Below the pieces are notes generated by a model. That model searched no databases. It was given only the letters and a program-made list of their open reading frames with translations, and was not told the origin of the DNA. A stretch of 64,000 nucleotides of DNA. It comes from an uncultured Sulfitobacter sp. (lineage in GTDB: Bacteria > Pseudomonadota > Alphaproteobacteria > Rhodobacterales > Rhodobacteraceae). Location of the stretch: contig NZ_CANMQS010000002.1 of assembly GCF_947500075.1 (NCBI RefSeq), positions 868,001 through 932,000 on the forward strand, read 5' to 3'. Both the position numbers and the translations under genes were made by a program. How positions within the stretch are numbered: the first letter of the stretch is position 1; every line of letters begins with the position of its first letter. This document shows positions 51,064 to 59,783 of this stretch, one piece after another.

Positions 51064-51903
51064 ATGAAATTTCAGGGCACCGCAGATTACGTCGCAACAG
51101 ATGATCTGACCATCGCGGTCAATGCCGCCGTCACGCTGGAGCGGCCCCTACTCGTTAAAGGGGAACCCGGCACCGGCAAGACTGAACTGGCGCGCCAGGT
51201 CTCCTCTGCTTTGGGCCTCAAGATGATCGAGTGGAACATCAAATCCACCACGCGGGCGCAACAGGGTCTTTATGAATATGACGCCGTCAGCCGCCTGCGC
51301 GACAGCCAATTGGGTGAAGAACGTGTCCACGATGTTGCCAACTACATCCGCAAGGGCAAGCTCTGGCAGGCGTTTGAAGCGGACGCGAAGGTCGTCCTGC
51401 TGATTGATGAAATCGACAAGGCCGACATCGAATTCCCAAACGACCTGTTGCAGGAACTCGATAAGATGGAATTCTTCGTCTACGAGACCGGCGAGACGAT
51501 CAAGGCACGCCAGCGCCCCATCGTCATCATCACCTCCAACAACGAAAAGGAACTGCCCGACGCCTTCCTGCGCCGCTGTTTCTTCCACTACATTCGCTTT
51601 CCCGAGATGGACACGCTGAAGAAGATCGTCGAGGTCCACCACCCCGGCATCAAGGAAGCCCTGTTGACCACAGCGCTCACACAATTCTACGAAATCCGTG
51701 AGCAACAGGGGCTGAAGAAAAAACCCTCCACCTCCGAAGTGCTCGATTGGCTGAAGCTGCTGCTGGCCGAAGACATGGATGCCGCGGATCTGAAGAAGGA
51801 CGGCACCTCTGCCTTGCCCAAACTGCATGGGGCGCTGTTGAAGAACGAACAGGATGTGCATCTGTTCGAACGGCTCGCCTTCATGGCGCGGGGTCAGCGT
51901 TAA
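51064..51903 (+). CDS. MoxR-type AAA+ ATPase
   Basis: 279 residues. Walker A GEPGTGKTEL at 33-42, Walker B VVLLIDEIDKAD near 109-120, sensor-1 IITSNNEKELPDAF and arginine-finger RRCFFHYIRFP follow. A helical lid domain is at about 190-279. MoxR proteins act with VWA-domain partners to insert cofactors or remodel proteins. The VWA partner here lies 1.8 kb downstream, past a DUF2927 gene and a small membrane-protein gene in the same direction. Confidence 0.9.
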   Translation: MKFQGTADYVATDDLTIAVNAAVTLERPLLVKGEPGTGKTELARQVSSALGLKMIEWNIKSTTRAQQGLYEYDAVSRLRDSQLGEERVHDVANYIRKGKLWQAFEADAKVVLLIDEIDKADIEFPNDLLQELDKMEFFVYETGETIKARQRPIVIITSNNEKELPDAFLRRCFFHYIRFPEMDTLKKIVEVHHPGIKEALLTTALTQFYEIREQQGLKKKPSTSEVLDWLKLLLAEDMDAADLKKDGTSALPKLHGALLKNEQDVHLFERLAFMARGQR

Positions 51904-52176
51904 CCTGCGACCATTTGGTGAAACGGGAAGACTTGCCGCTCTGGGCCACCCCCAATCTGTGACCAATAGGCCGCGGTTCGCCTGCGGCTGACGGGGCTGT
52001 CTGTCCCTCGCCAGACAATTGGCGTTTACTGCTTCCATCAGCGGGCCAACCCGCGACAAACGCTCATCAAAGGGCTTTGAGGCAGTGCAGAACACATCGA
52101 CAACCGCGCCCGAATTGCGCGTAAAATCACATGGTATCAATGCTTTCGGGGCTGACGACACGCGGGCGGTGTCCGC

Positions 52177-53535
52177 ATGAAAGCAGCACTTGCCCTCACG
52201 GCTGTGATGATGCTGGGCGCTTGTGTGCCCGCCAGCGCTCCCGATGTCGCCACCCGCGCCCGCATCGCCGACACCACGCTGCCGCCGATGAAGCGCTTTG
52301 CGGCCACCCCGACCACGGCCCCCGTGCGCGCCAATGCGGACCTGGCCCGCGACTTTCTGGAGCTTTCTTTCCGGATGGAGAGCGGGCGCAAGCTGCCCGT
52401 GCTCACACGTTTTGACGGGCCGATCAATGTGGCCGTGACCGGCAAACCGCCTGCCACGCTGGCCTCCGACCTCGCCAGCCTGACCGCGCGCCTGCGCCGC
52501 GAGGCAGGCATCGACATTCGCCGCACCCGTCAGGGCAAAGCCCATATCACCATCGAAGCCGTCAGCCGCCGGGACATCCAGAAGATGCTCCCGCAGGCCG
52601 CGTGTTTTGTGGCCCCCAATGTCAGTTCACTGAATGAGTACCGCATCGCCCGGCGGCAAGCGAAAACCGACTGGACCCGCCTGCAAGACCGCAGCCAACT
52701 GGCGATCTTCCTGCCCTATGACGCCAGCCCGCAAGAAGTCCGCGATTGCCTCCACGAAGAGCTTGCCCAAGCCATTGGCCCGCTCAATGACCTCTACCGC
52801 CTGCCGGATTCAGTGTTCAATGACGACAATGTTCATACGGTCCTGACCGGTTTCGACATGCTGATCCTGCGGATCTATTACGACCCGGCCCTGCGCTCCG
52901 GCATGACAGAGGCACAGACCGCCGCCGCCCTGCCCGGCATCCTCGCCCGGTTAAACCCCGCAGGCGAAGGCCGGCCACAGCGCGGCACGACGGCCACGCC
53001 GCGCAGCTGGAGCACGGCAATTGAAACCGCATTGGGTCGGGCAACGAGCTACAGCGAACGCTATAAGGCAGCTCAGGACGGGCTGCGCATCGCCACCCGC
53101 GCAGGCTGGCGCGATCATCGGCGCGGCTTTGCCCATTACACCATGGGCCGGGTGTTGCAGATCAAGGACCCGACCGCCGCGCAGGACCACTACGACCGGG
53201 CCAACCGCTATTACAATGCAAACCCCGGCACCGCGTTGCACCGTGCCTATACGGCCACCCAAATGGCCGCCTACGCCGTCTCCCGTGGTGATGGCGCCGA
53301 AGCCCTGCGCCTGACCAAAAGTCACCTCAAAACCGCAGAGCAGGCGGAAAACGCGGCCCTGCTCGCCACGCTGCTGCTGATCCGATCCGAAGCCTTCGCC
53401 CTTGAAGGCCGCGTCGAAGAGGCGCGCCGCGTCAGGCTGGACAGCATCGGCTGGGCGCGATACGGCTTCGGGCCAGACTGGGCAGTGCGGGCCAAGCTGC
53501 GTGAAATTGCAGCCCTCAGCCCGCGCAACGGATAG
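52177..53535 (+). CDS. DUF2927 lipoprotein
   Basis: 452 residues. The lipobox is LGAC after a short signal (MKAALALTAVMMLGAC). A conserved alpha/beta DUF2927 domain (about 60-270) has FDGPINVAVTGKPPATLASD and FVAPNVSSLNEY. It ends with a helical carboxy region of TPR-like pairs (HYTMGRVLQIKDPTAAQDHYDRA). It sits between moxR and the VWA gene. No function is established; context suggests it helps the ATPase/VWA pair at the membrane. ATG at 52177; upstream 273 bp is noncoding without clear motifs. Confidence 0.82.
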   Translation: MKAALALTAVMMLGACVPASAPDVATRARIADTTLPPMKRFAATPTTAPVRANADLARDFLELSFRMESGRKLPVLTRFDGPINVAVTGKPPATLASDLASLTARLRREAGIDIRRTRQGKAHITIEAVSRRDIQKMLPQAACFVAPNVSSLNEYRIARRQAKTDWTRLQDRSQLAIFLPYDASPQEVRDCLHEELAQAIGPLNDLYRLPDSVFNDDNVHTVLTGFDMLILRIYYDPALRSGMTEAQTAAALPGILARLNPAGEGRPQRGTTATPRSWSTAIETALGRATSYSERYKAAQDGLRIATRAGWRDHRRGFAHYTMGRVLQIKDPTAAQDHYDRANRYYNANPGTALHRAYTATQMAAYAVSRGDGAEALRLTKSHLKTAEQAENAALLATLLLIRSEAFALEGRVEEARRVRLDSIGWARYGFGPDWAVRAKLREIAALSPRNG

Positions 53536-53550
53536 AGCGGGACCGACCGA

Positions 53551-53724
53551 ATGATCGTGATTATTATGGGCCTCATCGGGGCCGTCATTGGCGGGCAGAC
53601 CGCGCGTAAACGGCAGGGAAATCGCAAGGATATTGCCCAATATGCAGCAGGTTACGGCATTGCCTTCATGTTGGCAGGTCTGATCATCACGGTGCTGGTG
53701 GACCGCCTGTTCCTCGCCGGATAG
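53551..53724 (+). CDS. 57-residue membrane protein between DUF2927 and VWA genes
   Basis: Two hydrophobic segments: MIVIIMGLIGAVIGGQTA and GYGIAFMLAGLIITVLV, joined by a basic loop RKRQGNRKD. That predicts a hairpin in the membrane. It starts 15 bases after the DUF2927 stop and ends ten bases before the VWA start. The tight packing supports a real gene in the operon. Function unknown. Confidence 0.78.
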   Translation: MIVIIMGLIGAVIGGQTARKRQGNRKDIAQYAAGYGIAFMLAGLIITVLVDRLFLAG

Positions 53725-53734
53725 GATTGCGCCT

Positions 53735-54922
53735 ATGTTCCTGCCCTTTTTCGATCAATTGCGCCGCCACAAGGTTCCCGTCTCCATGCGGGAGTTTCTT
53801 GCGTTTCTCGATGGCATGTCCGCGGGATTGGCAACCTATGACGTGGAGGCGTTTTATTATCTCGCCCGCGTTTCGATGGTGAAAGACGAACGCAACATCG
53901 ACAAATTTGATCAGGCCTTCGCGGCCGCCTTCAAGGGTTTGGAAAAAATCAGCTTTGATCAGGTGATGGAAGCCGTCGACATCCCCCGTGAGTGGCTGGA
54001 GAAGATGGCCGAGAAGCACCTCTCAGAGGAAGAAAAAGCCGAGATCGAAGCATTAGGTGGCTTCGACAAGCTCATGGAAACGCTGAAGAAACGTCTGGAA
54101 GAACAGAAGGGCCGCCATCAGGGGGGCAACAAGTGGATGGGCACCGCGGGCACCTCTCCTTTCGGGGCCTATGGCTACAACCCCGAAGGCGTGCGCGTGG
54201 GCCAGAAGGAAAGCCGCCACCAGCGCGCGGTCAAGGTCTGGGACAAGCGAGAGTTCAAGAACCTCGATGACACGGTGGAGTTGGGCACGCGCAACATCAA
54301 AGTGGCGCTCAAACGCCTGCGTCGCTGGGCGCGGGACGGCGCGGATGATGAACTGGATCTGAACGGCACGATCCGCGCCACGGCGGAACACGGCTATCTG
54401 GACGTCAAAACCCGGCCAGAGCGGCGCAATGCGGTCAAGGTCTTGTTATTTCTCGACATCGGCGGATCGATGGATCCGCATGTGAAGGTGGTTGAGGAAT
54501 TGTTCAGCGCGGCCTCGGCGGAGTTCAAGCACATGGAGCATTTCTATTTCCACAACTGCCTTTACGAAGGTGTGTGGAAGGACAACCGCCGCCGCTGGGA
54601 CGCGCAATTGCCGACGCATGAAATCCTGCGCACCTATGGCCCTGATTATAAATGTATTTTCGTCGGTGACGCGTCGATGTCACCCTATGAAATCGCCTAC
54701 CCCGGTGGCGCGAATGAACATTGGAACGCGGAAGCCGGATCGGTCTGGCTGCAACGCGCGCGGGATCAGTGGAAGTCCAACCTCTGGATCAATCCGGTGC
54801 CGGAGAAATACTGGAACTACACCCAGTCGATCACCATGATTCAGGAGATCTTTGGCCCTGACGCCATGGTGCCCATGACACTCGAAGGCCTGTCGCGCGG
54901 CATTAAGGAATTGACGCGCTAA
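53735..54922 (+). CDS. VWA-domain protein, CoxE-like, partner of MoxR
   Basis: 395 residues. The first ~170 are helical and charged (LSEEEKAEIEALGGFDKLME). A VWA fold begins near 232, with a variant MIDAS site DIGGSMD (D241, D-x-G-x-S instead of D-x-S-x-S). VFVGDASMSPYEI and the RARDQWKSNLWINPV region are conserved later. In related species such proteins pair with MoxR ATPases in chaperone-like maturation of enzymes. The client here is not identifiable. Confidence 0.85.
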   Translation: MFLPFFDQLRRHKVPVSMREFLAFLDGMSAGLATYDVEAFYYLARVSMVKDERNIDKFDQAFAAAFKGLEKISFDQVMEAVDIPREWLEKMAEKHLSEEEKAEIEALGGFDKLMETLKKRLEEQKGRHQGGNKWMGTAGTSPFGAYGYNPEGVRVGQKESRHQRAVKVWDKREFKNLDDTVELGTRNIKVALKRLRRWARDGADDELDLNGTIRATAEHGYLDVKTRPERRNAVKVLLFLDIGGSMDPHVKVVEELFSAASAEFKHMEHFYFHNCLYEGVWKDNRRRWDAQLPTHEILRTYGPDYKCIFVGDASMSPYEIAYPGGANEHWNAEAGSVWLQRARDQWKSNLWINPVPEKYWNYTQSITMIQEIFGPDAMVPMTLEGLSRGIKELTR

Positions 54923-54945
54923 CCATCCCGCGTAGGCTGCGCCCC

Positions 54946-56103
54946 ATGTCTGACGCCCCCATCACCCACATCGACCCTGCTGCTTTTGCGGTGGATCCCT
55001 ACCCTGAGCTGGCACAGATGCGGCGCACGGCCCCAATCACCTATGTGCCGGAATTGAACGCCACGCTGATCACCCGCCGTGCCGATATCCATCGGGAAGA
55101 AAAGCGCATCCATGTGTTTTCCTCCGTCCAGCCCGGCGGGCTGATGGAAAAGATCATGGGCCTCAACATGATGCGACAGGATGGCGACGGGCATATGGCC
55201 GAACGCCGCGCGCTCTTTCCCGCGCTCAGCCCCCGCACCGTGGCCGATCACTGGGCGCCGCAGTTCAAACAGATTGTCGCGGCGCGGCTGGACGCGCTGG
55301 CCCCGCAGGGGGGCTGCGATCTGGTGACGGAATTTGCCATGCCGGTCTCTGGTGCCGCACTTTGTGCGATGACGGGTCTGACCAACATCTCGCCCGCCCA
55401 GATGGACCGTGCCAGTCAGGAGATGCTGGATGCGGTGGCCAATTACATCGCCGACCCGGAGGTGGACCGCAAAGGCTTTGCGCAAGCGGCCTTTGTGGAT
55501 GAGGCCATTGATGCGCGGCTGGCCGTACTGCGTGCAACGCCTGACCCTTCGATCCTCAGCGTGCTGGACCGCGCAGGCATGCCCCGGCCCAGCATCGGGG
55601 CGAACGTCAAGGTCATCATCGGCGGTGGCCAGAATGAGCCGCGCGACGCAATCGCTGGCCTCCTGTGGGCGCTGCTGAGCAATCCCGACCAACGCGCGCA
55701 TCTGGAGGATGGCACGGTCAACTATGTCAGTGCCTTCACGGAGTATGCACGGTTTGTGGCCCCGATCCAGATGATCCCCCGTATGGTGGCCTCAAAAGAC
55801 ACCGTCGAAGGCGTGACGTTTGAGGTCGGCGACCGGGTTTTCCTGATGGTTGGCTCTGCCTGCCGGGACGAGGAAGTGTTTGAAAACGCGGATCAATTCG
55901 ATCTGACCCGCGACACGTCGGCCGCGATCCCCTTTGGCGCAGGGCCGCATTTCTGCGCCGGTGCAGCAGCCGCGCGCACCTTGGTGGCGGAATACGCCGT
56001 GCCGATGATCCTTGCGCGTTTTCCAGCACTTGCGCTGGCTGGTCCTGTCCCTTTCCGCGGCTGGGCGTTTCGGGGCCCAACCCACGTCCCCGTCACATGG
56101 TAG
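54946..56103 (+). CDS. Cytochrome P450
   Basis: 385 residues. The heme ligand is C337 in FGAGPHFCAGAAAAR. K-helix E-x-x-R is seen in TEYARFV. The I-helix reads VIIGGGQNEPRDAIAG, so the usual acid-threonine pair is E-P, with proline in place of threonine. Small bacterial class size, no membrane anchor. It follows the VWA gene by 23 bp but probably has its own role. Redox partners and substrate are not in the window. Confidence 0.9.
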   Translation: MSDAPITHIDPAAFAVDPYPELAQMRRTAPITYVPELNATLITRRADIHREEKRIHVFSSVQPGGLMEKIMGLNMMRQDGDGHMAERRALFPALSPRTVADHWAPQFKQIVAARLDALAPQGGCDLVTEFAMPVSGAALCAMTGLTNISPAQMDRASQEMLDAVANYIADPEVDRKGFAQAAFVDEAIDARLAVLRATPDPSILSVLDRAGMPRPSIGANVKVIIGGGQNEPRDAIAGLLWALLSNPDQRAHLEDGTVNYVSAFTEYARFVAPIQMIPRMVASKDTVEGVTFEVGDRVFLMVGSACRDEEVFENADQFDLTRDTSAAIPFGAGPHFCAGAAAARTLVAEYAVPMILARFPALALAGPVPFRGWAFRGPTHVPVTW

Positions 56104-56184
56104 CGCCCCCGGCCTGCGTCATCCTTTGTCAAATACCACCCTCCCCCGCTTGCCCGCAGGCATTTCGCCCCCATATTCAATGAC

Positions 56185-56868
56185 ATGATCCGCGTTCTTC
56201 CCATCCTGCTGGCCGTCGCTTACGGCCTCATCATGTACCGCTTCTCCGCCTGGCGGACGGCGAAGGAACTGGATGCGAAATCCACCGTGCTCGCCGATCC
56301 GGTGCTGAAGAAACTGAGCGACAAGATGGCCACCGCGCTGGATCTGCCGCGCATCAAGGTGCACATCTATGAGATCGAGCCGGTCAATGGCCTTGCAGCA
56401 CCCGACGGGCGGATTTTCATCACACGCGGATTCTACAAGAAGTTCAGAGCGGGTGACGTCACGGCTGAGGAACTGGCCAGCGTGATCGCCCATGAGTTGG
56501 GCCACGTCGCTCTGGGGCATTCGCGCCGGCGGATGATCGACTTCTCAGGCCAGAACGCAATGCGCACGGCGCTGGCGATGGTGTTGGGTCGCTTCATTCC
56601 ATTTGTCGGGGTGTGGATTGCCAATATGCTGACCACGCTTCTGGCGGCACGGCTGTCACGCAGTGATGAATATGAAGCCGACGCTTATGCCGCAGCGTTG
56701 CTGACCAAAGCCGGGATCGGTGTCGCGCCACAGATTTCGCTGTTCAAGAAGCTTGAAGCCCTCACGCAGAGCAACCATGGCACGGCACCTGCGTGGCTCT
56801 TGAGCCATCCCAAGACGGAGGAGCGTATTACAGCGCTAAAACGGCTAGAGGCAAAATGGGAACCGTGA
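56185..56868 (+). CDS. M48-family metalloprotease
   Basis: 227 residues with one amino-terminal membrane helix (VLPILLAVAYGLIMYRF). The zinc motif HELGH is at residues 103-107, and the third ligand is in SRSDEYEADAYAA near residue 166. A second hydrophobic stretch (FIPFVGVWIANMLTTLLAA) lies between them. The form resembles HtpX-like or Ste24-type quality-control proteases of the inner membrane but is shorter. It stands between the P450 gene and the convergent PIN gene. Confidence 0.9.
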   Translation: MIRVLPILLAVAYGLIMYRFSAWRTAKELDAKSTVLADPVLKKLSDKMATALDLPRIKVHIYEIEPVNGLAAPDGRIFITRGFYKKFRAGDVTAEELASVIAHELGHVALGHSRRRMIDFSGQNAMRTALAMVLGRFIPFVGVWIANMLTTLLAARLSRSDEYEADAYAAALLTKAGIGVAPQISLFKKLEALTQSNHGTAPAWLLSHPKTEERITALKRLEAKWEP

Positions 56869-56893
56869 TTTATCAGAGCCTTACGGCGCGATA

Positions 56894-57448
56894 TTAATCC
56901 CGTGAAAGCACCTTGGCCAGACGTGGCAGGCGGGCTTTCTTGAACAAACCCCGCATCTCCCAATCCGTGCCGGACAAGGTGCGCGCGGTCTCCAACACGT
57001 TCTCGGCCACGGCGCGGATCGCCTGCTCATGTTCAGGCCAGAGCTGCATCAGGTAGCTGTCCGGATCGACGCGCGTCAGCCCCTCTTCCGCCAATGTTCC
57101 GCGTGGGAAATCCTTGGCGTTCAGCGTCATGATCATGTCCGCCCCGGCATCGACGGCGACAGCCAGCACATGAATGTCGTTTTCATCGGGCAACCACAGC
57201 CGCGCGGCAACGCCCGGCGCTGCGGGCCGTTCCGCCTGTGGCCATGCTGGACGCAGCAGGGCAATCTCCGCCCGTGCCTGCGCTTCGCCTTCGGCACCCA
57301 ACTTGATTGCGGCACGTGCCCATTCTTCCAGCAGGCGTTCTGACCAAATGGGTTCAAAGGCCCCCGCCCGTGCCACCCCCAGCACCACCTCGCGCATCAC
57401 CGTAGGATACAGCACGCAGGCGTCGATAAGAACGCGCGGGCCGCTCAC
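56894..57448 (-). CDS. PIN-domain protein (RSP_2648 type)
   Basis: 184 residues. VLIDACVLYP holds the first aspartate. LPDENDIHVLAVAVDAGADMIMTLNAKDFP carries the other acidic residues of the PIN nuclease centre. GTG at 57448 overlaps the methyltransferase stop by four bases, so the two are co-translated. The pairing with an RNA methyltransferase gene is seen in Rhodobacter (RSP_2647/RSP_2648). No antitoxin gene is adjacent, so a toxin role is not supported; RNA processing is more likely. Confidence 0.82.
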   Translation of the reverse strand: MSGPRVLIDACVLYPTVMREVVLGVARAGAFEPIWSERLLEEWARAAIKLGAEGEAQARAEIALLRPAWPQAERPAAPGVAARLWLPDENDIHVLAVAVDAGADMIMTLNAKDFPRGTLAEEGLTRVDPDSYLMQLWPEHEQAIRAVAENVLETARTLSGTDWEMRGLFKKARLPRLAKVLSRD

Positions 57449-58668
57449 ACCCGGAAGAACAGCGACTTCAGATAGCCGCTTTCAGCAAGCTGCGGCAATT
57501 GCGGATGATCGGGGCCTGCAAAACCCGTATGCAGCAACGTCGCATGACGTCCCGCCCGCCCGATGCCGCGCACACAGGCGCCGCGGAACTGGGTGATATC
57601 CACCGCATGAGAGCACGAACACAGCGCCAGCGTGCCATTCTCCGCCACCAGCGGCGCAGCAAGCCGTGCCACCCGCTCATAGGCGCGCAGACCTGCCTCA
57701 GCGGCGTTGCGCGAAGGTGCAAAGGCGGGTGGATCGCAGATCACCAGATCAAATGTCGCGCCCTCTTCCTTGAGAGCGGCCAAAACCTCAAACGCATCCC
57801 CCTGCCGGGTTTCGAACCGGTCAGCCATGCCCATGGCTTCGGCCCCACCCGCCGCCAGCGCCAGAGCCGGAGCCGATCCGTCCACCGCCAAAGCCTGCGC
57901 CGCTCCTGCCGCCAAGGCAGCAAGAGAGAACCCACCGACATGGCAAAAAACATCCAAAACCCGCGCCTTACGGGCGAACCCTGACGCAAACGCATGGTTC
58001 GGACGCTGATCAAAGAACAACCCGGTTTTCTGGCCCCCTGTCAGGTCCGCAAGATAGATCGCACCGTTCATCGGAACCTGCACCGGTGCATCCGGCGCAA
58101 CACCTGCGAGCACCATGTTCTGATCGTCGAGCCCTTCCAAAGACCGCGCCCGACCGCTGGCGCTTTTGAGCACATTGGCCACGCCCGTCACGGCTTGCAG
58201 CGCTGCACACAGCGGCGCGATACGCACATCCGACCACGCGGCATTGGGCTGCACGACGCAGGTGTCTCCAAAACGGTCGATGATCACACCCGGCAGGCCA
58301 TCGGCTTCTGCATGGATCAGGCGGTAGAACGGCGCGTCATACAGCTTGCTGCGCAGGGCAAAGGCGCGGGATATGTGCCGCTCAAACCAATCCTGATCGA
58401 TCACCGCGTCCGGATCGCGGTCCAGCATGCGGGCGATGATCTTGCTGTCAGGGTTCAGCGCCACGAGGCCCAGCGGTTGGCGGGCGGAATCCTCCAGCCG
58501 CGCGATGGTCCCTGCTGCCAGCTTGCGGGTGCGGCGGTCGGTGACCATTTCGTTGGCATAGACCCAGGGAAATCCATGGCGGATGGCCCGCGCATTGGCC
58601 TTGGGCATCAGCCGGACGGTCGGCAGGGCGTCAGATGGGTCGGGGGATGGGGAAAGGGGCGCTGTCAT
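57445..58668 (-). CDS. RlmI-like SAM-dependent RNA methyltransferase (RSP_2647 type)
   Basis: 407 residues. A PUA-like amino domain (AIRHGFPWVYANEMV, about 20-95) precedes a Rossmann methyltransferase. SAM-binding residues are seen in VLDVFCHVGGFSLAALAAGA. The catalytic loop is VICDPPAFAPSR, and the late LCSCSHAVD motif is that of class-I cytosine-C5 or RlmI enzymes. The probable target is 23S rRNA; the exact base is not decided. ATG at 58668. Co-translated with the PIN gene. Confidence 0.88.
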   Translation of the reverse strand: MTAPLSPSPDPSDALPTVRLMPKANARAIRHGFPWVYANEMVTDRRTRKLAAGTIARLEDSARQPLGLVALNPDSKIIARMLDRDPDAVIDQDWFERHISRAFALRSKLYDAPFYRLIHAEADGLPGVIIDRFGDTCVVQPNAAWSDVRIAPLCAALQAVTGVANVLKSASGRARSLEGLDDQNMVLAGVAPDAPVQVPMNGAIYLADLTGGQKTGLFFDQRPNHAFASGFARKARVLDVFCHVGGFSLAALAAGAAQALAVDGSAPALALAAGGAEAMGMADRFETRQGDAFEVLAALKEEGATFDLVICDPPAFAPSRNAAEAGLRAYERVARLAAPLVAENGTLALCSCSHAVDITQFRGACVRGIGRAGRHATLLHTGFAGPDHPQLPQLAESGYLKSLFFRV

Positions 58669-58742
58669 AGCGCCCCCTCTAGCCGTTTCATCTGTTGTGC
58701 GAAAGGTCCGTTGTGACCCTTGCCGGATCAGATCATGTCAAA

Positions 58743-59351
58743 TCAGACCGGGCTTTTGCGCAATTCGTCCTGAATGACCAAGGACAGATAGGTGGTCACC
58801 CGCACGCGCTGGGTCTGGCCGCGCTGCACCGCTTCGATGGCGGCCACACCGCCCAATGCGGGCAGGTTGGCTTCGACAAGCCGCGCCGGCAGGACAACAT
58901 CACCGGTTTTTGCATCATAGACGGTCAGGAAGAACTCCATGTTGTGCACACCGCCCACGCGCTCCCGCGCGCGCTCTGACAGAGAGTGGAAGCGTTTGAC
59001 CTGCACATCGACAATCACGGGACGATCCCCGTTCATGGTGCTGGTGCCGCTGGTAAAGGCTTCTTCGAAGATCGTCTTGACCTGCTGGCGGCGGTCGCCC
59101 AGATCATCACCGCGCCAGACAATATCAGCACGCGGGTAATAACCATTTGCCTCGGTCACGGTCAGCGACTGCGGCACCCGGACATTGATGCCCGTGACGT
59201 CCATCGAGGGCATCACCGCCTCTTGCTGGAAAGAAAGGGCTGGATCCCCGGCACCCAGTGCAACGGAAGTGGTTGAAACATCAGGGGCAGCGCCACAGGC
59301 GGCAACCATGCCTCCCAGGCCAAGGGCTGCGATCAGGCGAAGAGTTTTCAT
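58743..59351 (-). CDS. Lipoprotein of unknown function (DUF6778-like)
   Basis: 202 residues. The lipobox VAACG ends a signal peptide (MKTLRLIAALGLGGMVAAC). A mixed domain follows: SLTVTEANGYYPRADIVWRG, DVQVKRFHSLSERARERVGG and NMEFFLTVYDAKTGDVVLPA. The shape resembles a small outer-membrane-attached domain of roseobacter lipoproteins. No enzyme motif is visible. ATG at 59351. Confidence 0.78.
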   Translation of the reverse strand: MKTLRLIAALGLGGMVAACGAAPDVSTTSVALGAGDPALSFQQEAVMPSMDVTGINVRVPQSLTVTEANGYYPRADIVWRGDDLGDRRQQVKTIFEEAFTSGTSTMNGDRPVIVDVQVKRFHSLSERARERVGGVHNMEFFLTVYDAKTGDVVLPARLVEANLPALGGVAAIEAVQRGQTQRVRVTTYLSLVIQDELRKSPV

Positions 59352-59510
59352 TTGGGTTCTCCCAGTTTGTGGACGAAATCCACATGTCTATTGGAACCAC
59401 CATTGCAGATAGAATAGGGCGAGATTGCGCCAAAAGGTGTGTGTATTCAGACCTTTTTCATGCCGATACCAAGGACAGGCTGCCCTGTTTAGGGCGTGAT
59501 TGACCCCTGA

Positions 59511-59783
59511 TCAGTTCCGCGCGCGGCTGCGCCAGCCGCCGCGCCGCCTGGGCGCAGCCATGCTGGTCAGGCCTTCGGTCAGAACAGCAGACATGGGATG
59601 ATCCGGGGCCGAACCGGCATATTGATCCAGCAACACCCGGATGCTGGAGCCGGTGTCCTGCTCCAGCGGCAGGCTCAGCGCCCAATCCAGAAAGATCGTG
59701 CGGCATTCCGCAGGTGTGATCCCTTCAATCCGGTAGGCTTCAAGGATCAGCCCCTTGGGGTCGGTTTCAGTGCCTTTGTTCAT
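59511..59783 (-). CDS. 90-residue protein coupled to glnE
   Basis: MNKGTETDPKGLILEAYRIE opens a small helical protein with a basic tail (AAPRRRGGWRSRARN). Its ATG overlaps the glnE stop (ATGA at 59780-59783), so it is the last gene of that operon. GITPAECRTIFLDWAL suggests a helix-turn-helix-like or adaptor fold without a firm match. Function unknown; a link to nitrogen control is inferred from position only. Confidence 0.7.
   Translation of the reverse strand: MNKGTETDPKGLILEAYRIEGITPAECRTIFLDWALSLPLEQDTGSSIRVLLDQYAGSAPDHPMSAVLTEGLTSMAAPRRRGGWRSRARN

Noticed and set aside
56894-57448. PIN-domain gene as a toxin of a toxin-antitoxin pair
   Set aside because: No small antitoxin gene is next to it; it is co-translated with an RNA methyltransferase gene instead.
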